Positions 16,064 through 24,718 of a stretch of DNA of 51,486 nt are shown piece by piece; the stretch's first letter is position 1, and every line of letters begins with the position of its first letter. Origin of the DNA: CAYJPK01 sp964372035 (GTDB lineage Bacteria > Desulfobacterota > Desulfovibrionia > Desulfovibrionales > Desulfovibrionaceae). The notes beneath the pieces are model-generated. The model was not told the origin of the DNA, did no database searches, and saw nothing but the letters and a program-made list of their open reading frames with translations. The stretch spans positions 1 through 51,486 of the forward strand of contig CAYJPK010000004.1 in assembly GCA_964372035.1 (NCBI GenBank), in the 5' to 3' direction. The position numbers and the translations under genes are program-made.

Positions 16064-17431
16064 TTATTTTTTCCAGCGGATATTTTTTTGAGGGCTTCTT
16101 GTAATTCCAAGGTGTTCTGGTAAAACGTCTTTACTAATTGTTGAGCCAGCTCCGACGACAGAGTCTTTACCAATTGTCACAGGTGCTACAAGGGCAGTAT
16201 TGCTACCAATAAAAGTATTATCTTCAATTATAGTGTTAAATTTATTTTTTCCATCATAATTGCACGTAATTGTACCTGCTCCAATGTTTACATTTTCACC
16301 AACGGTAGCATCTCCTAAGTAGCTCAAATGATTTATTTTTGAGCCTTTACCAAGAATTGATTTTTTCACTTCTACAAAATTACCAACCTTAGCCTTTTCT
16401 TTAATAACTGCTTGTGGGCGAAGCCGTGCATATGGCCCTATTGTAGCATGTGATTTAACAATGCTATTTTCAAGATGAGAGTAAGCGTGTATTTTTGCAT
16501 CAGCTTCAATAAAACTATTTAGAATATAGCAATATGGCTCAATTACTGTTCCAGCCTTAATGCTAGTTTGTCCTAAAATATGGCATGGACCAAAGATTTT
16601 TGTTCCAGGTTCAATTTTGACCTGAGCGCCAATCATAACTTGAGTAGGGTGATGAATTTCAACGCCATTTGCAAGATGACTGTATACTATTTCATGGCGA
16701 AGCCCTTCTTCTGAAACAGCTAGCTCTAGTGGAGTATTAACACCTAATAGATTAGGATCATGCCCACAATTAACGCCAAGCACCTTCATTTTGCGCTCAA
16801 CAGCTAAGGCGACAATATCTGTTAAGTAATATTCACCACTTTTATTATTTGTAGTTAATTTCTTTAAAAGTGAAGCAACTGTTTTAAGCTTTAAGCGATA
16901 AAGACCGGCATTTATTTCTTTAAGATCTGTACCGTGCAATTTAGGATTAAGATCCTTTGCTTCAACAATAGAAACAACCTTTCCCTTGTGGCGAATCACT
17001 CGACCAAAAGAGGCAGGATCAGGCAGGGTTAAAGTAGCAAAAGCTAAATCAGCACCTTCAGAGTCATTTAAGAATTTTTGAATGGTGGCTTCTTTAATAA
17101 GAGGAGTATCACCATTAATAATCAATAAATCTTCAATGCCATCAGCCTTTAAGTCTGCCATGGCACACATGAGAGCATGACCTGTGCCTTTTTGCTCTAA
17201 TTGCTCGACAAAATTAACTTTTTCGTCTTTAAGGCTGTTTTGCACAAGTTCTGCGCCATGCCCTATAACTGCCCAAATTTTTTCATTATAAATTGGCTTT
17301 AAGGCATTTACAACATGCAAAATCATCGTGTCACCAAGGACTGTATGCAGTACCTTTGGTAATGAAGACATCATTCGTGTGCCTTTGCCAGCGGCTAAAA
17401 TTAATGCGCCATTTGTTGCTGATGGTAACAT
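16064..17431 (-). CDS. glmU: Bifunctional GlmU (GlcN-1-P acetyltransferase / GlcNAc-1-P uridylyltransferase)
   Basis: GlmU makes UDP-GlcNAc, the precursor of peptidoglycan and lipopolysaccharide, from glucosamine-1-phosphate, acetyl-CoA and UTP in the cytoplasm. At 455 residues it has full length. The N-terminal pyrophosphorylase domain starts with LILAAGKGTRM near residues 10-20 (nucleotide loop) and has INGDTPLI near 104. The C-terminal half is a left-handed beta-helix of hexapeptide repeats with RLRPQAVI, NFVEVKKS and CNYDGKNKFNT, which carry the acetyltransferase residues. GGAAG precedes the ATG. It is flanked by terminators on both sides, so it is transcribed alone. Confidence 0.96.
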   Translation of the reverse strand: MLPSATNGALILAAGKGTRMMSSLPKVLHTVLGDTMILHVVNALKPIYNEKIWAVIGHGAELVQNSLKDEKVNFVEQLEQKGTGHALMCAMADLKADGIEDLLIINGDTPLIKEATIQKFLNDSEGADLAFATLTLPDPASFGRVIRHKGKVVSIVEAKDLNPKLHGTDLKEINAGLYRLKLKTVASLLKKLTTNNKSGEYYLTDIVALAVERKMKVLGVNCGHDPNLLGVNTPLELAVSEEGLRHEIVYSHLANGVEIHHPTQVMIGAQVKIEPGTKIFGPCHILGQTSIKAGTVIEPYCYILNSFIEADAKIHAYSHLENSIVKSHATIGPYARLRPQAVIKEKAKVGNFVEVKKSILGKGSKINHLSYLGDATVGENVNIGAGTITCNYDGKNKFNTIIEDNTFIGSNTALVAPVTIGKDSVVGAGSTISKDVLPEHLGITRSPQKNIRWKK

Positions 17432-17457
17432 TTTTATCTTCCAATTTTTTAAATTTG

Positions 17458-17497
17458 AAAAAGGAATATTCTTTAAAAATAGAACATTCCTTTTTTT
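17458..17497 (-). terminator. Terminator after the U32 gene
   Basis: AAAAAGGAATATTC and GAACATTCCTTTTT form a near-perfect stem (one mismatch) four bases past the U32 stop, with A and T runs outside. It probably works in both directions. Confidence 0.8.
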
Positions 17498-17500
17498 ATT

Positions 17501-19489
17501 CTATAATAAGTCATTTTCCCAGTTAAATAAACCACTACGATTTGTTTCTTGAACAGAACTCGGTGGATATTCAGAAAGTGAAGCAAAGAAAGAATAGCCT
17601 GCCTTTTGCAGCTCTTGTTTTTTCTCGCTCAAGTCAAGTTGCCAAGCAGGGAAAATCCAGGTGTTTTGACCATATTTTTTAATCCAAAACTGCTCTTTCT
17701 TTGGGCTGCTAAACACTTCATTTTGTGTAAGAGCAGGCTCAAATCTTGAAATAGCAACAGGGAAAAAACCAGAAATAAGCACACCAAGTGGTAAGGCGCT
17801 CGTAGAAGGCAATAACATAAAATCTTCTTTGCTAAGTTCTGGTGAAGCAAAAGCTGCTTTAAAGCCTAAGTTTTTTAAGGCATTAGTTGCATATGCGTTG
17901 CTGACATTACAAAATGGTCCAGCAATAATATTGAGATTTTCAATATTATCAAACAAGCCAATTTGCCAAGGTGAGCCAGTTACAAAGTTTTTTGCACCAT
18001 TGCGCACAACTTCTCTAATTAACCTTTTCCAACTATCTTCTTCGTTTTGCCAAATAACAGGCGGTAACCACCATGCCATATCCTTAGCAACTGTACGAGA
18101 AATTTCTTTACTTGCACGAGGTGAAAGCCATATGCTATTGCGATGCCCACGGCTACGTCTTGTTTCCATACCTGTTGGGATTGAAGAACGGACTTTCATA
18201 TCAGAAATTTTAGGCTTACCCCAGTATCTTTCAGGAAAATCAAGTTTTGCAATTGCTGCTTTGGGCTCTTTTACCTTAAAGGAATCTAAATCTTTTTGCC
18301 ATGTTTGAAGTAGGGCAATAAGCTCTGGTTCACGTCTATCAATTAAAAATACCGGTGTACCAGCTTTAGGTGTTTTATGTCTTGGTAACTTTAACGATAA
18401 GGTGCCAGCCTTTGGAACACTACGGCGAACTGACATTGTTGCATGCCATTTTTCATCTTCTGAACCAATTCGCAAATAGTCTTGGTTTATCATTGGTTGA
18501 TGTGGCTTGATAAAGGCTTGACCTTTTTCATCAATTTGTACTTTGCCAATTAATAAGCCAGAGGAAGTTTGCCCTTCTTTTGGTGCTGGATTTGATTCTC
18601 GCTGTGGTAAAAATTTTGCACGAGTGCTTTCACGACCAAGCGCCATTTTAAGTAGGCGTTCAGCCATTTTTCTAACTTGTGGGTCATCACCCTCATCACG
18701 CAACATTTTATAAGCAGTTACAGTATGATAAACATAGTGAGCACCCTTTTTACGACCCTCAATTTTCCATGATTTTAGATGTTGTATTTCTTTTAAAGAA
18801 CGTACTAAAATATCTAAAGAAAAATCAAGCGCAGAGAAAAAGCGTCCTTCACGAGATTTTTGTTTATAAATACGGCGACATGGTTGCACACAACGACCAC
18901 GAAGTCCGCTTTTACCACCCATATAACTAGACCAATAACAACGCCCAGATACGCAATAGCAAAGAGCACCATGAATAAATATTTCAAAATCAAGTTCTTC
19001 AGGGCATTTTTGGCTTGCTTCTTTTATCTCATCAATGGAAAATTCACGTGGAAGTAAGACACGAGATGCACCACACTTGAGCGCAACATCAAATGCCTGG
19101 CTGTGTGTCAAGTTTGAAAGAGTTGAAAAGTGAATTTCGCCTTTATAGCCTACTTGCCTAGCAATTTCAGCTAGCCCTAAGTCTTGAATAATTAAAGCGT
19201 GCGGTTTAACATCTCTAGCAAGTCTTGCAATTAAATTTGCTGCCGAGCTAATATCATTTGGTTTAACAAGAGTGTTAAACGCAATATAAACACGACGACT
19301 ATGCTTATTAGCAAGCATCACCATACGAGAAAGCTCTGTTAAACTGAAATTTTCAGCTTGCATGCGGGCTGAAAAGTGCTTCAGCCCAACATACACTGCA
19401 TCAGCTCCAGCAGCAAGTGCTGCTAAAAAAGCATTCATATCCCCTGCGGGAGCCAATATTTCAGGCTTATTATTCAAAGATGCTGACAT
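17501..19489 (-). CDS. U32 family protein (RlhA/TrhP-like)
   Basis: Proteins of this family, long called peptidase U32, include RlhA and TrhP, which hydroxylate rRNA or tRNA bases with prephenate as oxygen-linked cofactor source, and UbiU/V. The N-terminal TIM-barrel part opens with KPEILAPAGDMNAFLAAL. The cysteine-rich signature HGALCYCVSGRCYWSS, then GLRGRCVQPCR (about residues 172-204), supplies the four cysteines expected to hold a 4Fe-4S cluster. The C-terminal half (about 300-662) is less typical and matches the long form of the family. The start overlaps the preceding cyclophilin gene by 20 bases, implying coupling. RNA modification is the more likely role, rather than proteolysis. Confidence 0.85.
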   Translation of the reverse strand: MSASLNNKPEILAPAGDMNAFLAALAAGADAVYVGLKHFSARMQAENFSLTELSRMVMLANKHSRRVYIAFNTLVKPNDISSAANLIARLARDVKPHALIIQDLGLAEIARQVGYKGEIHFSTLSNLTHSQAFDVALKCGASRVLLPREFSIDEIKEASQKCPEELDFEIFIHGALCYCVSGRCYWSSYMGGKSGLRGRCVQPCRRIYKQKSREGRFFSALDFSLDILVRSLKEIQHLKSWKIEGRKKGAHYVYHTVTAYKMLRDEGDDPQVRKMAERLLKMALGRESTRAKFLPQRESNPAPKEGQTSSGLLIGKVQIDEKGQAFIKPHQPMINQDYLRIGSEDEKWHATMSVRRSVPKAGTLSLKLPRHKTPKAGTPVFLIDRREPELIALLQTWQKDLDSFKVKEPKAAIAKLDFPERYWGKPKISDMKVRSSIPTGMETRRSRGHRNSIWLSPRASKEISRTVAKDMAWWLPPVIWQNEEDSWKRLIREVVRNGAKNFVTGSPWQIGLFDNIENLNIIAGPFCNVSNAYATNALKNLGFKAAFASPELSKEDFMLLPSTSALPLGVLISGFFPVAISRFEPALTQNEVFSSPKKEQFWIKKYGQNTWIFPAWQLDLSEKKQELQKAGYSFFASLSEYPPSSVQETNRSGLFNWENDLL

Positions 19490-19976
19490 TTGTGATTAAT
19501 ACCATATCAGCTGGCACATCAGAATGATAGCCAACTTCTTTAGTTTTAAGTTTTGCAATTTTATCGACAGTTTCCATGCCTTCAACTACTTTACCAAATA
19601 CGCAGTAACCATAGCCACTAATAGTTGGTTCGCTATAGTTTAAGAAAGCATTATCAACTAAGTTAATGAAAAACTGTGAAGTTGCGCTATTTGGGTCTTG
19701 CGTACGAGCCATTGCAAGAGTACCACGATCATTTTTAACACCATTATCAGATTCGATTTTGATAGGAGCATTAGTAGGCTTGTCTTCCATTTTCATGGTT
19801 AAGCCGCCACCTTGAATCATAAAATCTTCAATAACACGGTGGAAAATAGTGTTTTTATAAAAGCCAGAATTTACATATTCTAAAAAGTTTTTAACAGTTT
19901 CAGGAGCCTTATCAGCAAATAATTCTACTAAAATATCACCTGAACTTGTTTCAATTAATACCATTTGATTTTCCAT
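19470..19976 (-). CDS. Cyclophilin-type peptidyl-prolyl cis-trans isomerase
   Basis: It catalyses proline isomerisation during protein folding. The 168-residue protein has the cyclophilin core: FHRVIEDFMIQGG near residue 50, then LAMARTQDPNSATSQFFIN near 88-106 and VFGKVVEGMETVDKI near residue 133. There is no signal peptide, so it is cytoplasmic (PpiB-like). I start at 19976 because GAGG lies six bases before that ATG; an ATG at 19988 has no such site. It overlaps both the symporter gene before it (26 bases) and the U32 gene after it (20 bases), an unusually tight arrangement for unrelated functions. Confidence 0.93.
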   Translation of the reverse strand: MENQMVLIETSSGDILVELFADKAPETVKNFLEYVNSGFYKNTIFHRVIEDFMIQGGGLTMKMEDKPTNAPIKIESDNGVKNDRGTLAMARTQDPNSATSQFFINLVDNAFLNYSEPTISGYGYCVFGKVVEGMETVDKIAKLKTKEVGYHSDVPADMVLITNVSIFE

Positions 19977-21264
19977 GATTAACCTCATTTATTTTTTCTA
20001 AACTGAACAGGACTACAATAGCTGAAATTGCCATGCCTAGCAAGGCAAAATTGATGCCCTCGATTGGTTTAAAAGTGTTGATAACACCGCATAAACCACC
20101 AAGTATAGCCGCCGTTAGCCATATTTTTTGATTAACTTTCTTCTTTTTATACATTAAAATAGCAATGCTAAGTGGAATTACAATGCCTGGTGTATAAATA
20201 GTATAAGACATCAGTAAAAGTTTAATAATATCATTATAATAATTGGCAAATATTAATGCAATCAAGCCAAGCAAAATAATGCTAATGCGAAGCCTTTTCA
20301 CACTTGGCTCTCCAAATTTATTGCCAAGTAAATCGTGATCTAAGATAGAAGCAGCACTCATTAGGCAAGTATCAGCAGATGAAATTAAAGCACAAATTAA
20401 GCCAATTCCAAATAAAATCGCTGCCCAGTTTGGCAGATAATCCTTTATAATAATGAATAAAATATTTTGTCCTTGTAAATTTTCATTTTTTGCCCACATG
20501 CCAATAAATACTATGCCAATTGCAAAAAAAGCTAATAAAATTCCGCTGATATAGCTTGAACGCTTTGCCGTATCGGCATCTTTTGAACTTAAATTTCTTG
20601 AAACCATATCAGGACCTAAGAAATAAGCTCCGCCAACTAATAAAATCATATTTGCCAGCGATAAGTTAGTAAATTTTTCATTTGTCAAATTTAAATTATG
20701 TGTAAAAAAACTAACACTTTTGTCATCAGCTAAAATTAGAACACAAACTAAAATTGCAATAAACAAAAGAATTGTTTGCAAAACATCAGTTCGCATAATT
20801 GATTTTTGACCGCCTGTTGCAATATAAAAAATGGTGAAGATACAAAAGGCAAGCCAGATTTTTATGTTTAGCCCATTTGAAAGCGGAAGTAGTTCATTGC
20901 AAAGTTGAGCAAGTGCGCTAAACTGGGCTGCAACTACGCCAATCCATGCTATAGCAATAGTTATGGCACAAAACATGCCAGCATACTTACCAACAATAAT
21001 TTTTGCAATATCTGGCAATGAAACAGCACTTTGACCATTATTATTAATCAGTCTAATTTTTTTTGATAGAAAAATAGATTGTAAAATTAAGCAAATACTA
21101 CCAACTCCAAGCCACCAAAAGGCAGGAAATCCGATGTCATAAGCCATTTTTGCAACGCCGTGAGTTGCAGAGGAGCCAATAATTGTAGCTAAAAGCGAAA
21201 GGCTAACAACAAAAGTTCCTTGTTTTGCACCAGCTTTGATAAAGTCATGATATTTTTGATTCAT
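19951..21264 (-). CDS. Sodium:solute symporter family protein
   Basis: This 437-residue permease of the SSS family has about 11-12 hydrophobic segments. It couples sodium entry to uptake of an organic solute. Family features include the early GSSATHGVAKMAYDIGFPAFWW region, the YIATGGQKSIMRTDVLQ loop near residue 158 (compare the T-GG-xxA/S-xxxTDxxQ signature of the family), and LISSADTCLMSAASILDHDL near residue 290. It is shorter than typical 500-residue members at the C-terminus. AAGGA lies six bases before the ATG. Its 3' end overlaps the cyclophilin gene. The substrate cannot be deduced. Confidence 0.88.
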   Translation of the reverse strand: MNQKYHDFIKAGAKQGTFVVSLSLLATIIGSSATHGVAKMAYDIGFPAFWWLGVGSICLILQSIFLSKKIRLINNNGQSAVSLPDIAKIIVGKYAGMFCAITIAIAWIGVVAAQFSALAQLCNELLPLSNGLNIKIWLAFCIFTIFYIATGGQKSIMRTDVLQTILLFIAILVCVLILADDKSVSFFTHNLNLTNEKFTNLSLANMILLVGGAYFLGPDMVSRNLSSKDADTAKRSSYISGILLAFFAIGIVFIGMWAKNENLQGQNILFIIIKDYLPNWAAILFGIGLICALISSADTCLMSAASILDHDLLGNKFGEPSVKRLRISIILLGLIALIFANYYNDIIKLLLMSYTIYTPGIVIPLSIAILMYKKKKVNQKIWLTAAILGGLCGVINTFKPIEGINFALLGMAISAIVVLFSLEKINEVNHGKSNGIN

Positions 21265-21298
21265 TTATATTCCTTAATTTCTCTAAAATGCCCCCTAA

Positions 21299-21314
21299 AG
21301 CCCTAGGCAGGGCT
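21299..21314. repeat. Short hairpin in the symporter/tctC intergenic region
   Basis: AGCCCT-AGGC-AGGGCT lies 35 bases upstream of the symporter start. The rest of the divergent 272-base region holds a TATAAT (21391-21396) without a good -35 and an imperfect hairpin (AAGCCTTTGA with TCAAGGGGCTT, about 21411-21432) in what would be the tctC leader. I see no other signal. Confidence 0.35.
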
Positions 21315-21536
21315 AACAATAACTTGATACGCAATAAAAGGCAAATTAATTTTGGCGTTTAAAATTTAGCACCATAACAACTTATAATTGTATAATATTT
21401 TTTTTATGAAAAGCCTTTGACTTCAAGGGGCTTTGGCTTGTTGCAAATTAATTAAGCAAAAGCTATTGCTTTTTATTATAGTTTTTGATATTGTTATATG
21501 GAATTTCAAAAACCAATTTGTAAAGGATGTGTTTGT

Positions 21537-22499
21537 ATGAAAAGATTACTAGTTTCATGTTTAGCAGTAGCAGCGCTACTCGTAGGTGGACAGGCAAAAG
21601 CTGAATATCCAACTCAACCAATTACCATGTACTGTGCATGGGGTGCTGGTGGTGGTACTGATGCTGTTGCTCGTATTGTTGCAACTCTTATGCAAAAAGA
21701 GCTTGGCAAACCTGTAAACGTTGTAAACCGTACAGGTGGTAGTGGTGCTGTTGGACATACAGCAATGTCAAGCGCTAAACCAGATGGTTATACACTTGGA
21801 CTTGCTAGTGTTGAAATTGCAATGATGCACTGGATGAATATTGCAAAAATTACAACAGATGATTTTTACCCGCTTGCTATGGTAAACTTTGATCCAGGTA
21901 GCATTATCGTTTCTGCTGATTCTCCGTTTAAAACTTATAAAGATCTTGCAGACTACATCAAAGCTAACCCAGGTAAACTCAAAGCTTCTGGCACTGGTCA
22001 TGGCGGTATCTGGCACTTAGCAATGGGTTCATGGTTAACAAAAGCTGGTCTTGGTGCAAATGATGTTAAATGGATTCCATCAAAAGGTGCAGCTCCTGCA
22101 TTACAAGATTTAGTAGCTGGTGGCATTGATATGAGCACATGTTCATTACCTGAAGCAGCTAGCTTAATTGAAGCTGGTAAAGCTCGTCCTTTAGCTATTA
22201 TGGCTGATAAACGTGATTCTGCTTATCCTGATGTACCAACACTTAAAGAGCTTGGCGTAGATCAAGGTAATATTGGTGCATGGCGTGGTATCATGGCTCC
22301 TAATGGCTTACCAAAAGATATTCAAGACAAATTAGAAGCTGTTGCAAAGAAAGTTGTTGATAGCAAAGAATTTAAAGACTTTATGAATAGCCGTGGTTAT
22401 GGCATTTTCTACTTGCCAGCAAAAGAAGCTAAAGAATTTATGGCAAAAGCTGATGCTGACAATGGTCAAATTATGAAAGCCGCAGGTATTATTAAGTAA
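21537..22499 (+). CDS. tctC: Tripartite tricarboxylate transporter substrate-binding protein
   Basis: This is the periplasmic binding protein of a TctCBA transporter, which captures a carboxylate and delivers it to the TctBA membrane parts. It is 320 residues with a signal peptide (MKRLLVSCLAVAALLVGG, cleavage after QAKA). Mature protein features are YPTQPITMYCAWGAGGGTDA and the conserved VVNRTGGSGAVG loop near residue 62. The ATG at 21537 is preferred over 21498: AAAGGA lies nine bases upstream, and only this start puts the basic residues directly before the hydrophobic core. A strong hairpin separates it from tctB, which fits the higher amounts of binding protein needed. Confidence 0.92.
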   Translation: MKRLLVSCLAVAALLVGGQAKAEYPTQPITMYCAWGAGGGTDAVARIVATLMQKELGKPVNVVNRTGGSGAVGHTAMSSAKPDGYTLGLASVEIAMMHWMNIAKITTDDFYPLAMVNFDPGSIIVSADSPFKTYKDLADYIKANPGKLKASGTGHGGIWHLAMGSWLTKAGLGANDVKWIPSKGAAPALQDLVAGGIDMSTCSLPEAASLIEAGKARPLAIMADKRDSAYPDVPTLKELGVDQGNIGAWRGIMAPNGLPKDIQDKLEAVAKKVVDSKEFKDFMNSRGYGIFYLPAKEAKEFMAKADADNGQIMKAAGIIK

Positions 22500-22515
22500 T
22501 ATTTGCTTTTATTGA

Positions 22516-22541
22516 GGGGTGCAATTTGCGCCCCTTTTTTT
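22516..22541 (+). terminator. Terminator/attenuator between tctC and tctB
   Basis: GGGGTGCAA and TTGCGCCCC form a nine-pair stem (one G-U) followed by seven Ts, 17 bases after the tctC stop. Partial read-through would supply tctBA at a lower level than tctC. Confidence 0.85.
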
Positions 22542-22611
22542 GTTAGGGATTGTGAAATATTAGACTTTTGCTACTTTTTTATAACGCTATCTAATCATAA
22601 AAGGAATTTTT

Positions 22612-23064
22612 ATGCGTGTAAATGATGCTGTTATTGGTATTTTAGCTATTTTGCTCGGAATTATTGTCTTTTTCCATGTGCAAGATTATCCAACAGTTGA
22701 TGGAAATGTTGGACCTGGCTTATTCCCATCTGCTTTAGCCATACTTATGTGTATTGCTGGGGCTTGTCTTATTGTGCGTGGTATTAAATCAAAGGCTGTT
22801 CTATTTGCACCAGTTGAAGGCTTAACTCTTCATGGCTTTGGGAATATTTTAATTACCATTGGTGCGATTTTATTTTATATATTCTTGTCAGAAGTGCTTG
22901 GTTTTATAATCACTTCTTTTTGTGTGATGTTTGGTCTAATGCTAGTGCTTAAAGCGAAGCCAGTAATTGCTGCTCCTGTTGCACTTGGTATGACATTATT
23001 TATTTATACTGTATTTAGCAAAGGCCTCTTGGTTCCATTACCACGTGGCTTTATTTATTTCTAG
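22612..23064 (+). CDS. tctB: Tripartite tricarboxylate transporter, small membrane subunit
   Basis: TctB is the small, four-helix membrane subunit of the transporter (DUF1468 family). The 150-residue protein has about four hydrophobic segments and the typical N-terminal YPTVDGNVGPGLFPSALA (about 27-44) between helices 1 and 2. AAAGGAA precedes the ATG. It lies between tctC and tctA, nine bases before tctA, in the standard C-B-A order. Confidence 0.9.
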   Translation: MRVNDAVIGILAILLGIIVFFHVQDYPTVDGNVGPGLFPSALAILMCIAGACLIVRGIKSKAVLFAPVEGLTLHGFGNILITIGAILFYIFLSEVLGFIITSFCVMFGLMLVLKAKPVIAAPVALGMTLFIYTVFSKGLLVPLPRGFIYF

Positions 23065-23073
23065 GAGGCAACA

Positions 23074-24582
23074 ATGATTGATTTATCACATGTTTATCAT
23101 GCACTTACATTATTGTTTACTCCTGAAGTAGGCATTGTTATTTTATGTTCTGCTATGTATGGGCTTTTTGTTGGTTCTATGCCAGGCTTAACGGCTACCA
23201 TGGCTGCTGCGTTACTTGTTCCAGTTACATTTTTTATGGATCCAGTTCCAGCTCTTGCTGCAATGGTTACAATGGAAGCCATGGCGATTTTCTCTGGTGA
23301 TATTCCGGCAACTTTAATCCGTATCCCAGGTACTCCGTCCTCAGCAGCTTATATTGATGATAGTTTCACCTTAACTAAGCAGGGTAAAGCCTCTTATGTT
23401 TTAGGGATTGATGTTACTTTCTCTGTAATCGGTGGTATTTTTGGTGCTATTGTTCTTATTTTCTTAGCTCCAATCTTAGCTGAGTTTGCTCTTAAATTTT
23501 CATCATTTGAATATTTTTGGTTGGCTTGTGTAGGTTTGTCTTGCGCTGTTATGGTTTCATCAGCACCACTTGTAAAGGCTTTGTTATCTTTACTTATTGG
23601 TCTTATGATTAACTGTATTGGTATGGATATTACACTTGGTCACCCACGCTTTACTTTTGGAGTTATTGACCTTCTAAACGGCTTTAACTTTATTCCTGCC
23701 ATGATTGGTATGTTTGGTATTGCTGAAGTTATGCGCAACGTAACTGTGCAAGATTCAAAAATTGGACCTATCATGATTCAAGGTGGAAATATCTTTAAAG
23801 GTGTTGGCGCCGTATTTGCTAAGTACTGGAAACAAGTTTTCAGAGCAGGCGCTGTCGGCACAATTATTGGTATTTTACCTGGTGCTGGAGCTGATATTGC
23901 GGCTTGGGTATCTTATGGTTTTGCGAAAAAATTCTCAAAAGAGCCTGAGAAGTTTGGCACTGGCCACGTTGAAGGTTTAGTAAATGCTACAACTGCTAAC
24001 AATGCCTCGCTTGGTGGTGCTTGGGTTCCTGCATTAGTGTTTGGTATTCCAGGTGACTCCATTACTGCTATTATTATTGGTGTTCTGTTCATGAAAAATC
24101 TTAGACCTGGTCCAGATATTTTTGAACGTTCTCCAGAAATTATCTATGCAGTTTATTTAACATTTATTATTGCTAACTTACTATTAATTCCACTTGGCTG
24201 GCTAGCAATTAAAATTTCAACTAAGATGTTACGTGTTCCTCGTAATTTCTTATACCCTGTAATTTTAATTTTCTGTATGGTCGGTTCTTTTGCAATTAAT
24301 AACACTAATTTTGATATTATTATTATGCTTGGATTAGGTATCTTAGCTTATTTAATGGAAAATAATGATATTCCTGTTGCACCTGCAATTTTAGGAATGG
24401 TACTAGGCGACTTGCTAGAAGAATCCTTTATGACATCTATGATGAAAACTGATGGTGATATGATGGTATTCTTTGAGCGTCCTGTTGCAGGTAGTCTTGG
24501 TGCAATTGCGTTCTTGATTTGGTTCTCACCAATTATAATAAGTATGATTAAAAAGCATTTGCTCAAGAAAACAGCTACGTAA
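23074..24582 (+). CDS. tctA: Tripartite tricarboxylate transporter, large permease subunit
   Basis: TctA is the large permease subunit, an inner-membrane protein of about 12 segments that moves the carboxylate with an ion gradient. It is 502 residues, the usual length. Conserved motifs are GSMPGLTATMAAALLVP near residues 30-46, GILPGAGADIAAWVSY near 266-281 and VPALVFGIPGDSITAI near residues 318-333. AGGAGG precedes the start. A strong terminator closes the operon. The substrate class (citrate, aromatic or sugar acids) cannot be told from sequence. Confidence 0.93.
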   Translation: MIDLSHVYHALTLLFTPEVGIVILCSAMYGLFVGSMPGLTATMAAALLVPVTFFMDPVPALAAMVTMEAMAIFSGDIPATLIRIPGTPSSAAYIDDSFTLTKQGKASYVLGIDVTFSVIGGIFGAIVLIFLAPILAEFALKFSSFEYFWLACVGLSCAVMVSSAPLVKALLSLLIGLMINCIGMDITLGHPRFTFGVIDLLNGFNFIPAMIGMFGIAEVMRNVTVQDSKIGPIMIQGGNIFKGVGAVFAKYWKQVFRAGAVGTIIGILPGAGADIAAWVSYGFAKKFSKEPEKFGTGHVEGLVNATTANNASLGGAWVPALVFGIPGDSITAIIIGVLFMKNLRPGPDIFERSPEIIYAVYLTFIIANLLLIPLGWLAIKISTKMLRVPRNFLYPVILIFCMVGSFAINNTNFDIIIMLGLGILAYLMENNDIPVAPAILGMVLGDLLEESFMTSMMKTDGDMMVFFERPVAGSLGAIAFLIWFSPIIISMIKKHLLKKTAT

Positions 24583-24600
24583 ATCATTTTTAGCTATATT

Positions 24601-24632
24601 AAAAGAGGGATTTTTATAGTCCCTCTTTTTTT
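24601..24632 (+). terminator. Terminator after tctA
   Basis: AAAAGAGGGA and TCCCTCTTTT form a perfect stem with nine-base loop, ending in a run of Ts, 19 bases past tctA. Confidence 0.88.
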
Positions 24633-24644
24633 ATGTTAAAATAA

Positions 24645-24688
24645 AAAATGCAAGAACTGCGTGTTATTAATACGTAATTCTTGCATTT
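24645..24688. repeat. Dispersed intergenic repeat, core hairpin only (copy 2)
   Basis: AAATGCAAGAA (24646-24656) and TTCTTGCATTT (24678-24688) form an 11-bp stem with the same arm sequence as the hairpins at 8408-8452 and 43378-43424. The flanking modules of the other copies are not evident. It lies between the convergent tctA and dehydratase genes and could end transcription of the latter. Confidence 0.6.
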
Positions 24689-24718
24689 AAAATATTATTT
24701 ATGGATATAATTATAAAA

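Noticed and set aside
21425..21450. Possible sigma-54 promoter upstream of tctC (TTGGCTTGTTGCAAA)
   Set aside because: The GG and GC are only six bases apart instead of ten, so it does not fit the -24/-12 pattern.
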